Positions 54,112-64,000 of a stretch of DNA of 64,000 nt are shown here, piece by piece. The stretch's first letter is position 1. Each line of letters starts with the position of its first letter. Both the position numbers and the translations under genes were made by a program. The DNA comes from Cytospora piceicola. Taxonomy: Eukaryota; Ascomycota; Sordariomycetes; Diaporthales; Cytosporaceae. The notes below the pieces were generated by a model. The model made no database searches. It worked only from the letters and a program-made list of their open reading frames with translations, and was not told where the DNA came from. The stretch is from NCBI GenBank assembly GCA_023375675.1, contig JALQBC010000021.1:620001-684000 (forward strand), read 5' to 3'.

Positions 54112-57100
54112 ATGGATGCGGATTGGGATGAGGTGAGTTTGCCCTACATTACACCACCAACAGCCGTTGCGCCCTCGGCCGCGACTCGGAGCCCTCGAAA
54201 GACTGGCTCTTTTGCGCGACGAAGGCGCGAATGACAAGAGGATCGCGAAATTGATCCAGGATAACGAGCTGGCTGGCAACGCGATATATTGATATGAACA
54301 ATGATTCTGACACCCGAGACTTGTAGCTGAGCCGTCAACTCCTCCCTCCACCGGGAGGGCAGTCGGTGCCCACGCCCGTCACGGCCCTCGCCTTCGACAC
54401 AGCCCAAGATCTCCTATGGGCCGGAAACGGATATGTATGCCCAGGAGACCGATTTTCCTTCGTACAGGTTCTGAACAAAACCCCTGACAGTTCTATAGGG
54501 CCGCGTCACTTCGTTCTACGGAAACAACCTACAGAAATACACTTCGTTCCGCGCGCACCCGCCCTCCGAGGGTGCGGTGCATCAATTGCTGTTTAATGAG
54601 AAGGGCATCATCGCCTTGGGCGCCCGAGGCGTCCATATGTCCATTCGAAGGGGCCCGCCAATATGGCCGCACATAACGTAAGCCTATGGCCACCAGAACC
54701 CCAGAACCCCGAGTGTGTTCCGGGTGCTGACCTCCGTCGTCATAACAGCGCCGAAGATATGAAAGATCTACGATGTATGAGCTTTACCTCGAAAGCTACC
54801 TCCGAGATCCTCGTCGCCGGTCTACAGGACACCATGTTTGTCATCGATGTGAACAAGGGGGAAATAGTAAAACGAGTAGGCACACCTCCGTCTCAGTCCG
54901 TCAAGCTCGAACGTTGTCTAAGAAGTCTAGATTCCCACCACGGACCACTACATCAAGATGAAGAAGAGCCGATACATATGCGCAGCCACGAGCAACGGCC
55001 ACGTACACATCATCGACCCTGTCAAGTTCAACGTTATCCACAAATGGCGCGCGCATTCGGCTTTCATCAACGACATGGACGTTCAGCAAGATTTCATCGT
55101 GACATGTGGTACATCGCTGAAGCAGCCTGCAGCGAGTTATATGCTCGACCCCTTCGTCATGGTTTTCGATCTAAAAAATCTGTCCACGATGCCCCCTATA
55201 CCCTTTCCACCCCTTGCAGCATACGTTCGCATGCACCCGCGGATGCTCACAACCGGAATCGTTGCTTCTCAAGGTGGCCAGATACATGTTGTGGACCTGT
55301 TAAATCCGAACACTAGCAATGTGCGGCAGGCGAATGTTGTTGGGTCCTTGCTCGCGGGTATTGAGATCGCACCTTCTGGCGAAGCTATTGCCCTGGCGGA
55401 TACCGAGTGTTATATGCATCTATGGGGGTCTCCTTCGAAATGTCACTTTGTTGAGTTACCACAGCCCACTGAATGGCCTGATGAGGAGATACCACTGCCC
55501 CAGATTGATTGGAAGGACAACACGTGAGTTGCAGTCGTTTCCATCACCTACGAGACCTCGTTGACTAAGTCTACCAGCCCCCTGAGCTCCATCGGCATGC
55601 CGTACTACCGGGAGACCCTTGCATCTGCTTTACCAAACACTTTTATCTCTGATGTTGGAGCACCACCTTCAAAGATTTCGCATAACGATGTAGCACACCT
55701 GACCAAGGCAGCCTTTGGCTTCTACGGTCCCAATAACCGAAACACATATCGAAACCAGGCCGAGGACACACGGTCTGCGGATAAAAGCAGTCTTGCCATA
55801 CGGGCTCCGAGGTTCCTCAGCGAAAAGGCGAGAGATGCGGCCAAATTGTCCAGCAGCACCACGGCTCCAGATGGGCAGGTAGATAAAGTCGCCGATGCTT
55901 TGGGTACAGCCGAGCTGGAGAGTTTGAAGCCAGAAGTCCCGGCTCTATACCAGAGCGTCGAGATCCAGTTCAGCAAATATGGTGTGGATGACTTCGACTT
56001 CGGCTTTTATAACCAGACCCGGTATGCTGGTTTGGAGAACCATATCGCAAACTCATACGCAAATTCCCTTCTTCAGGTCTTGCACTTCACACCCTTGGTC
56101 CGGAATTTGGCCCTGCGGCACGCGGCTACAGACTGTCTGAGTGAAAAGTGCCTTCTCTGCGAGCTTGGCTATCTGTCGGACATGTTGCAGAAAACGGAGG
56201 CTTCTTCGTGCCATGCGTCAAACCTGCTGAAGTGCCTCAGCATCCACCCATCCGCATCCCGACTGGGATTACTAGAGGAAGACTCCAGGCAAGGCTCTCT
56301 CACAAAGATGATGCAGCAACTTGCTAGATTCCTGCTTCAGACTATGGCTGATGACTACCGGACCAAGTCGCCCACTCCTTCAGCAATGGAGGAGGTCTTA
56401 GCGACGTCTGCTTTCACAACTATCACGTGCTTGAACTGTAGGAACGAGACAAGCCGGACTGGTCCAAGTTATGTCACGAACTTGACGTATCCATTGACCA
56501 AAGGCCGCGGTGGCCGCGCGCCCAAGGTTACGTTCTCCCAAGTCTTGAAGACCAGTGTCGAGGGAGAGCCCGTGTTCAGGGGATGGTGTGTCCGCTGCAA
56601 TCGCTACCAGTCTTTACAGACGACAAAGACTATTCAGGATGTTCCATCGGTTTTGGCCCTAAATGTACCCATGGCAGAGAGCCGCGACGCTGAGCTTGAC
56701 CAGAGGATGCTGTGGGCTACCCCGGGATGGCTTCCTGAGGAGATCGGTGTCATAGTGGATAACGGTTCCTTTTTCTGCTACCAAGGGGAGGACTTGAAAC
56801 TGCACCTGCAGCGGGGGGTGCATAACATCCAGGTGTACTCGCTCATCGGGCTTTCTGTGAATATCGAGAGCGGGTTGCCGCAGAGAGCACACCCTGGGAC
56901 GCTTTCGCCTGTCAGCGTTGAACATGGCTCAACTTATAAACCTCACCTCGTCGCTATGGTCAATGGTAAGTCCTTCTGATAGGTCTTTACACCCACCAAA
57001 AGGTACTAACAATGTTCACAGTTGCGCACGCAGAGCCCGAGGCACCAGGCGAGAGCCAGTGGCATCTCTTCAACGATTTCTCTGTGAAACAAGTGTCAAC

Positions 57101-58174
57101 TGCAGAGGCTCTGACATTCAACACAAGGTGGAAGATGCCGTCTATGCTTGTCTACCAGCTCAAGACTGCAAACAACCAACTTGATACTGATTGGGTCAAG
57201 AATATCGATACTTCGGTGTTGCATATGGATTTCAAGTGCGACCCCCTCCCCCCTGCCTGCCTGCCTTCTCAAGGTGCATCATTACTAACGCTATGTCCAG
57301 ACCCGATGCAAAGAACCACCCATACCGGACACTCGATCCCATGACCGAACGGCCAGGCCCAGAGTATACGGCTGCTCTGGACACAGAATTCGTGCTGGCC
57401 AAGCAGTCAGAAGTGGAGATGAAATCCGATGGCATTAGAGAGGTCATCCGACCGAACTTCCACGCCCTGGCGCGTGTTTCACTTGTCCGTGGGTCGGGAG
57501 AAGACGAGGGTCTGTCCTTCATCGACGACTGGATCCAGGTCAAGGAGCCAGTCATCGACTACCTACACAAGCACTCGGGTATTCTGCCGGGAGACCTGGA
57601 TCCCCGGACAAGCAGTCACTGCCTCGTGTCACTGAAGGTGGCGTACAAACGCCTCTGGGTCCTGCTCAACCTGGGCTGCAAATTTATCGGTCACGGCTTG
57701 AGGGGTGATTTCCGTGTTATCAACATCCAGGTGCCAAAGGCGCAGATCATTGATACCATCGACCTCTTCTACCAGAAAACCTACCGCCGAAAGCTCAGCC
57801 TCAAGTTCCTGGCTTGGTACCTGCTCAAGGAGGGCATCCAGGTAGACACTCATGATTCCATCGAGGACGCGCGCATTGCCCTAAAACTATACAAAAAGTA
57901 TCTCGAGTTCGAGGATGCGGGTATCACAAAAAAGATGCTCAGCGAAATCTACAGGGCGGGAGATAATGTGGGGTGGAAGCCTCCTGGCAGTAATACCGGG
58001 ATAGAGCTGCAAGGAGCGGCGCAGAGGAGTACTACACCTATAACTCAAGTGGACGGGCCATCTACACCGATTAGGAAGGGCGTAGGCATAAGCTTGGTTG
58101 GGCAAGGATCACTTACACCTAGCTGGTCCGCAGGAGGCTCTGGCGGGTTTAGTACTCCCGGTAAGAAGCTTTAG
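54112..58174 (+). CDS. pan2: PAN2 deadenylase catalytic subunit
   Basis: Exons 54112-54132, 54327-54434, 54499-54677, 54749-54875, 54931-55523, 55578-56965, 57022-57235, 57301-58174; 1167 aa. With PAN3 it trims poly(A) tails in the cytoplasm, recruited by poly(A)-binding protein. The start MDADWDE is typical of fungal PAN2. A WD40 propeller covers about 15-330 (ALAFDTAQDLLWAGN, GAVHQLLFNEKGIIALGARG). A UCH-like pseudo-protease begins near 490; its HIANSYANSLLQ has Ser where active enzymes have Cys. The C-terminal RNase D-type exonuclease has intact DEDD residues: D904/E906 (ALDTEF), D1013 (GLRGDF) and D1066 (IEDARIAL), plus H1061. Frames are kept through all seven introns. Intron 1 (194 nt) follows only seven codons, so the extreme N-terminus is the least certain part. 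Confidence 0.95.
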
Positions 58175-58850
58175 CAGTGTACGAGGCCTACGCAGATAGA
58201 TACTATAGTCACGAAAATGAATCAGAGGCCAGGTTGTTTCAAGGAACGTTTGAAATTGGGCTCCTATCTATGAAATCATCGCCAAGTATTGCAGAAACTC
58301 ATCGCAGGTTAGTGTAAAACGAGTCCCCAGGTAAAGCTGTTCACTAGAGATGTCCGTCATCGTCAAAATGGTTGGTTGTTTCTTCATGTTGTGGTGGACC
58401 ATTTCAAAAAGCTCGAGTCCCTCCAGTGATGATGATGTTGGATATGTCGTGTCTGCCAATTCTTAAAGACAGAAGATTGTTCCAAAACAAAATGGGTGTG
58501 AAAATGCGAAGCGGTAAGAGGTTGGTCATCAAAAGGGTCCTCGTGGCATGTCTTTGGATAGTAACCTCTAGTCCAGAGGATTTTCAATTCGAGGGGGGCG
58601 AAAAGGCAACGCAAAATAGAGCAACCTGGTAACTGGTCAGCATCGTGAGGAGCTCCCTCGCACCAAGTCGCCTGCTCGGTCGTGTGTTTGGTGGAAACTC
58701 AGCAGAACGCCTCAACAGCAGCCTTTCGTAACCTGTGGGTTTCAAGAGCAGAACTCCATAAAGGAACGCACGCCAACGGGGACGACCAGTCCGTCGATTC
58801 CGTGAAATAGAGAGTACAAGTAGTACAGCCTGAGGGGTAGTAGGGCAAGT
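58175..58850. other. Convergent 3' gap
   Basis: Between PAN2 (+) and the F-box-like gene (-). No gene is seen. Confidence 0.45.
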
Positions 58851-61797
58851 CTAACGGCTTTGTGGGATGAAATGGGCATCGTCCATCTGTCTCTTTGCGC
58901 TGTTAGCCGGCTCATTCACGGCAGTGCTGCTGCTACGGGGCCGCTTGACGCCACGAGACTCTTCCATGACAAGAGGAGTATGAGAAGCTTTCTTGTCGCC
59001 ACCATCCTCCTTCTTCTGGTAAGCGTCATCGTGGGCAGTCTTCCCATGGCCATCGGTCTCCTCTTCATCGTCGCAGAGAGTGAGGTCAACCTGGACAGAT
59101 ACCCCCCGGCTTGCTGGAGCAGTCGAGCTATTGGGTTCGCTGTGGGACTGTCTCACAAACAAACCACCACTGTCAGTTGTACCGCGGCTGCGATATCGAT
59201 CGAGAGGGCCAGGCTCCGGCTCTGCGGTGAGATCGACTGTCTGGCGGCCATTGGAAGATGTCCCCACGACCTCTGACGGGTGGGGTGTCACAAACATTCC
59301 TGGAGTCTGTGTTGAGCGGCGCTGTGCCGGTCTAGGAATTTCCTGTACCTCATCATCGTCGTCGTCTATGACGATAGGTGGCGCCATCCGGGCCGCAAAC
59401 TGTTGGAAAAATTCGTTGGAGACGTGGCTCACATGTCCACCTTCAGATCTCGCACGCGGCACCATCTCGATCAAGTCTGCATCTTGCTAGTCTGCATCCT
59501 CACCATCGGCTGGCTTCCATGCGTGGTGCTGGCGAACGTACTGGTGGCAACGTCTGGCACGGACGATGTCCGTGTTGGATATGGCATCGTCGCCATCGGA
59601 GCCATCTTTTTCGCTGCCGGAACCTGGCGCGCTCGCATCACTAGCATCGTGGTCAAGCCCTTGCCCATCCTCTATGTCCTGGTCGCTCTCTTCTTCTACC
59701 TCTTCCTCCTCATCATCACTCTCGCTCGGATTGTCAGCATCCTCGTCTGAATCCGATATCTCCACTCGAGCGGGTGCTGGGGTCGCACTTCGACGCATGT
59801 GTCGCCCAGTCGAACCCGGTGGGGTAGGCAGGCCTGGCCCAGGACTATCAGATCCCGAGTCGTCGGAATTGCCATCTGACCCTCCATCGTCAGACCCATC
59901 TGGACCTGGGCTTGGGCTCAATGTGCCTCTTGAGCTTGTAGCATCGTTGTCCAAGTCATTTTTGCGAAAGTCGTAGCCAGTGTCTTCGGAGAATACCTGT
60001 CTCATCAACTTGACGTCAAAGACCACAGGCTCCCACCCTCCTTTTGGGAAGAGGCGCTTCAACTTGGACTTGGACGAGTTTGGTGCCCGTGACGTAACCT
60101 TTCTCTGTGTCACGACACGCTCGAGGTCTATGACAAAGGAGCTGTCCCGCACAGGGTGTCTCTCCATGGTCATCACCGTCTTATCCAAGTCGTAGACGTG
60201 CAACCAGTGGAGCCCCCTTAGTCGGTAGATGTAGTCCATCCCATGGCAGCACCGCAGCACACGGGTCATCCTCGCGTTTGGTTGACCGGCAGTCTTGCCT
60301 TTCATGTAGAGTTTGGAGGCCTGCGGTTCGTATGGTCTTCTGATGTAGTTCTTCGAAGTCTCTGTAATATGAATCACAAGGGTTTTGAGGCTGCTTGTTT
60401 CACAGAACCAGGTTAGGGGCATCGTTCGCATGTTCATGCGTTTGCGTCCGGTCTCGCTGGTGTCGAAGGACAAGCATTTTCCCCCAATCCACGTTAGCTC
60501 CACGTTCTGTAAGCCCACAATTAGTGACGGTTTCCTCTGTATCTAACTATGCAAAGGGATTTACCTGGAGACGTTGCACACGTGAATCCCCTATTCCATT
60601 GCAAAAGCGCTCCCACTCTCCCAATGAGCTGAAGGCGAAAGTGTTGCGACCATAAAATATGTGGCTGCCGTACCAGGCCCATCTGCGGCATACAGATAAG
60701 GGAGCGAGTATTTCATTTGGATCCACCGTGTCGTGAGTGAGAGACAGACGGACACGCTTCTCTGCTGAGATGAAGAAACGGCCGCGGATGCCTGTCCGTT
60801 TGTCTCCAAGCTCCTGTATACTTGGGAAGTAAACAGGCGCGACCCATGGGTCGAGGCGGGAGAAACAGTGAACCAGGGAGCCATCAAACCAGAGAACCTC
60901 TTGGAGTATCTTGAAGAGAACATTTCTTGGAAGTTCGTCGAAGGAAATGCGCAATTGCTCCTGTCCTGGTAGGCGCGCTTCCGGAATGACTGGGGAGTGC
61001 TTGCTGGAGCTTCCAACCAGTGTTTCGTGGGCATCTCGAGTGAATAGAATATTGGGATGGACAGTCTCACGATTCACCGGCATATTCAGCTCCCTCTGGC
61101 TCTGTTTCCACACCCTGTCATACGACAAACCGCTGGTCATGTGCTGCCTCAACAAATCTGGCCAGGTAGGGGCACTGCTTCGACCTCCGCCATCGCGCTT
61201 GGGACGCTCTTGTGCTCGGTCCTGTTTTCCATTTGGGATGAGGCCATTGTCGCGTAGTTGTTTCTCGTAACGACTGATCGTCTTCTTCAGTTTCTCGATC
61301 GAGCCATCCTTTTTGTCAATTCTGCTCTGAAAAAGGAGCATTCTCCGTTTGCATTCATCTCTGCACAGGACCCCGAAGGACTGTTGGTCGGAACCTCCTT
61401 TGTCCGCGGCATCTTGGTTGTTGTCTTCTTTTCCACCATCCTTTTCACTCGGCTCGTCACCTTGCTTTTCACCTTGCTTTTCACCTTGCTTTTCACCTTG
61501 CTTTTCACTCACTTCCTCCTCGCTATCCTCTTGATCTTGGTCTTCATCGTTGACTTCGGAAGCGTTTTTCGGGTCTATGGCATTGTTAGCTTCGTCCAAG
61601 AGGCCAACGTCGACCACCTGGTTTGGATTGATACCAGGGGACTCTTGGCCCGCAGGATTCTGGTTTCCGGGCGAGTAGGTAGCAATTTCTGATCCTTCAA
61701 GTTCGCCGGGCGAGCCGTCTTGGGGAACGGACATGGGAGATTCGCGTTGCTCGTTGCACGCCTGTCGATCCTGGCCGGACTGAGGCTCATCGTCCAT
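58851..61797 (-). CDS. Large acidic F-box-like conserved fungal protein
   Basis: Minus-strand exons 61797-60565, 60506-59538, 59486-58851; 945 aa. The N-terminal 200 residues are acidic and disordered, with a GEKQ repeat and a coiled coil (DGSIEKLKKTISRYEKQL). From about 285 there is an F-box-like helix start (FDELPRNVLFKILQEVLW), then blocks I know from uncharacterised fungal proteins: HCFSRLDPWVAP, ILAPLSVCRRWAWYGSHIFY, GRNTFAFSSLGEWERFCNGI and, across intron 1, RLQNVELTWIGGKCL. A basic segment, a long Asp/Ser/Gly acidic run and a C-terminal tail with VIDDDDDEVQEIPRP follow. An F-box would suggest an SCF ubiquitin-ligase role, but this is inference. Intron 2 (51 nt, donor GTTCGC) is weak; if it is not used, the protein ends at 59487 and the last exon is separate. 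Confidence 0.68.
61458..61505 (-). repeat. Four tandem 12-bp units
   Basis: Four perfect copies of a 12-bp unit (CACCTTGCTTTT on the plus strand) inside the F-box-like gene, encoding repeated GEKQ. A slippage-prone coding minisatellite. Confidence 0.9.
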
Positions 61798-64000
61798 GGT
61801 CACCAAGCACGAGGGTCGTTAATATCAGAAAGGTTTATTTGGCCCAATCGCCCAGTAGTGAAGGAAGGACTAGGTCAGGTGATGATTCGAAGGACTAGCC
61901 GGTAAGAAAGGCAATCGTGCCGAAGACTTTGACCGAAGAGATGCGCATGTGAGTGCCTGTTGAACGTGTAGGTCAAGACCAATATCGCTGAGGAAGCGCG
62001 AAACCACCTGTTGAGTAAGCAGTCTTGACAATTCTGCAATGTCTTCTGCTTGAAACACCTAGGCCAGAGAGGCTTGTTTGGTCCGATGAGGCGTCAGTAC
62101 AGACGTAGATAACGGTTTGTAGGAGCCTGTGCTTGAGATGATAGCACACGAGACGACTGAGGTCAGGCTTTCCGGTGTCTTGGCGTACGCGCTTCAAGGA
62201 ACTCTGCTTGTTGCAAGTCAGCAAGTCAACAGAAAAGAGTACAAGTCGGGGGTGTTGCGTAAGCGATGGAAAACTGTGGTGCGTAATTACTAGCTTTTTG
62301 AAAAGTTGGTGGACCTTTGGAAGGTGATCGTAGAGAAAATTGAATCGAGGCAAATTGTACAGAGCAGAAAGGGAAAGTGCTCGAGACAGGAGCTGTTTTT
62401 GCCTTGGGATAAGGCCTATTGACCGTTGAACACCAAGGTTAACGGATTTCCATTGGGAGAAACAAGGGCAAGAAAAACTGGTGAGCCTCACAGGCAGTAC
62501 TTGACGAGATATCAAGCCTAGCATATCCTAGGCCAATGAGCCCATGGAATTTAAATCAATACGTAGTGAGATGAGGGTTTGGAGGGTCAAAGTGGTGTTA
62601 ACGTAGAGTGGTAGCAATAGTTTGATGAGTTGTGGAAAAGAAGGTGAGTGGTTGTAAGTGAAACTTCAAAGACCTCCCGGACAGGAACTCCGTCTAGGGA
62701 AGTGACACTTTGAGAAAGATCAGACTGGGCTGGAACCAAGAGATTTGTTTCGAACGAAAAGGGAATGAAGTGAAGGACGAAAGAGAGTAATTAGCACACC
62801 AATGATACCTAGATGTTCTTAAGCAGACAATGTACCCCAGGCGGGCGTCCGGGGCTTGAAAGACCTCATAAATCCGTCAATAAATAAGTCTTCGAGCATT
62901 TGTCTTGGAAGGGGTTTAATTCGATGGGCAGGAAGGGTGAAAATGGGAAGGGCAGGAGATGAGCGCTAGAGGAACGCAGCTGCGAGATTTCTTGGTTGGT
63001 TTTGGTGATGATAAGAGTTTTGATGAAGCCAAAGTTTGAATGACAAACCAAAAGGGAAAGGGAGTACCAGAAAGAATTAATGGCGAGAAGCTAGAGAACG
63101 GTGGTGTTTTCTGTCAGTAGCTAGGGAGGGAGTGTAATGAGTGCGATTTGAGATACCAGAGACCAGACGAAATACAAATCGTCCTGCGGCGGTCAGATGA
63201 GTTTAGGGCAGGAAACCTTGGAGGAAATGGGCCTTCCACATTGATAAACGTACCTCTTTTTTATTCGCGTCAAGTGGCCTTTCCAGTTGAAGTCAGGCCG
63301 GGGACCCAACGTGATGATGCAGGTTTGCTGAGGTCAAAGCAGAGGCGAAGGCTCAAAGGGGTTTGTAGATAGAAAAGAAAGGACAAGTAATAGCAGCGAG
63401 TTTTGAAAATTGTGCTTACCGGCTAGAGACCTTGTAAAAAAGGAATGACAGTGCCCAGAAGAGAGAGAGAAAGAGTACCCACGAAATATAAGTTCAGGGC
63501 AGCTGCTCCTTAAGATTAGTAGAGTATGTCAGAAAGTAGTCGAACTCGGATAGAATTGGGATATTGTTATAGCACTGACGCTTGAGGAAAGTAGATGTGT
63601 GTATAAATGGCAAATGATAAAGGGAAGCCAAGGCCAAATTACCAAGAAGAACGACCAAGTCGTGAGGATACGGCGAGGGATATGAATACTGGACGAGGTA
63701 TCGGTGGTGTTGGGTAAAAGGGAGTCTGGCACACAGAAAGGTTCTGTTGCTGAATCAATCGGGTTGAAACAGGTGAGAACAGCAGGTCTACACTCACCCA
63801 GGTGGCTACTTGGATACCTACTTAAGTACCTAGGTAGGTACCTACCTAGGTAGGTAGGGGAAGGCAGATGTTGACGTGAGAGTGGAAGGAGGTGGGCTGG
63901 CAGACGTATCAGGCAGGCTGGCAGCACTTGAGGCGAGGCAGACAGATAGCAGAGAGAGGTGATCGGTTACCAATAGGAAAAGGTGAGCTTGTGTAGTTAT
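61798..64000. other. Non-coding region at the window end
   Basis: About 2.2 kb upstream of the F-box-like gene, purine-rich on the plus strand (many GAAAGG/GGAAG runs from 62700). It contains the repeat cluster at 63813-63857. Frames at 61973-62524 and 63529-63927 (-) are unconvincing. It may hold a long promoter/leader or the flank of a gene beyond the window. Confidence 0.4.
63813..63857. repeat. TACCTAGGTA palindromic repeat cluster
   Basis: Dense TACCTA/TAGGTA units with a TAGGTACCTACCTAGGTA core. The first 28 nt match 47143-47170 exactly. Confidence 0.8.

Noticed and set aside
59403..59750. Apparent membrane protein on the plus strand
   Set aside because: Antisense of the acidic Asp/Glu/Ser run of the F-box-like gene; the hydrophobic look is a by-product of reading acidic codons backwards.
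61973..62524. 183-codon minus-strand frame
   Set aside because: Random-looking Leu/Ser/Arg composition with no motif; probably leader or promoter DNA.
1..64000. Secondary-metabolite cluster, intact transposon or defence island
   Set aside because: No PKS, NRPS, terpene synthase, transposase, integrase or reverse transcriptase frame is present; the single SDR and HET genes do not make a cluster.

Overview
The window is nuclear DNA from a filamentous ascomycete (Pezizomycotina), most likely a sordariomycete. Evidence: genes carry short GT..AG introns (about 50-195 nt); several products belong to fungal-only families (cell-wall alpha-1,3-glucan synthase, a HET-domain protein, ATG13, HSE1, a Sup35-type eRF3 with a Q/G/Y-rich N-terminus); and intergenic DNA contains the TAGGTACCTA-type palindromic repeats common in this group. 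I cannot name the species from sequence alone.

Layout. 1-9 kb: a complete alpha-1,3-glucan synthase (+). 9-11 kb: a single-exon HET-domain protein (-), convergent with it. 11.7-15.6 kb: a probable TORC1 subunit TCO89-domain protein (-) divergent from an SPF30-like Tudor splicing factor (+). 16.4-22 kb, all minus: a small coiled-coil protein with a FAR1/WRKY-GCM1-type zinc finger, a mitochondrial 2-oxodicarboxylate carrier with seven coding exons, and eRF3/Sup35. 22.7-28.7 kb, both plus: a RanGTP-binding-family protein and a SNF2 ATPase of the Rad5/Rad16/Uls1 group. 29-35.5 kb, both minus: ESCRT-0 subunit HSE1 and autophagy factor ATG13. 35.5-38 kb: mostly non-coding, with one small Cys-rich ORF. 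38-43 kb (-): an ankyrin/RCC1/BTB protein resembling IBtk. 44-45 kb (-): a 2-oxoglutarate/malate carrier. 45-48.8 kb: a gene-poor gap with one candidate spliced orphan gene. 48.8-51.8 kb: centrin CDC31 (-) divergent from BUD22 (+). 52.3-53.4 kb: a short-chain dehydrogenase (+). 54.1-58.2 kb: PAN2 (+), eight coding exons. 58.8-61.8 kb (-): a large acidic F-box-like protein. 61.8-64 kb: non-coding.

Splice sites were assigned by hand. Joined exons keep the reading frame and, for the recognised families, restore family motifs, so most models are probably right to the base.

The genes are mainly independent housekeeping loci, not a cluster. Functional links across the window are loose: mRNA turnover and translation termination (PAN2, eRF3), TOR/autophagy/endosomal sorting (TCO89-like, ATG13, HSE1), two mitochondrial dicarboxylate carriers, and Ran/ribosome biogenesis/spindle pole functions. 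I found no secondary-metabolite cluster, complete transposon, CRISPR array, rRNA or convincing tRNA. The most unusual items are the FAR1-like protein, the SNF2 ATPase whose RING is reduced to a four-Cys knuckle, introns placed so that retention would give alternative products (eRF3, ATG13, SPF30), a candidate spliced orphan gene, and a 28-nt repeat present identically in two distant gaps.
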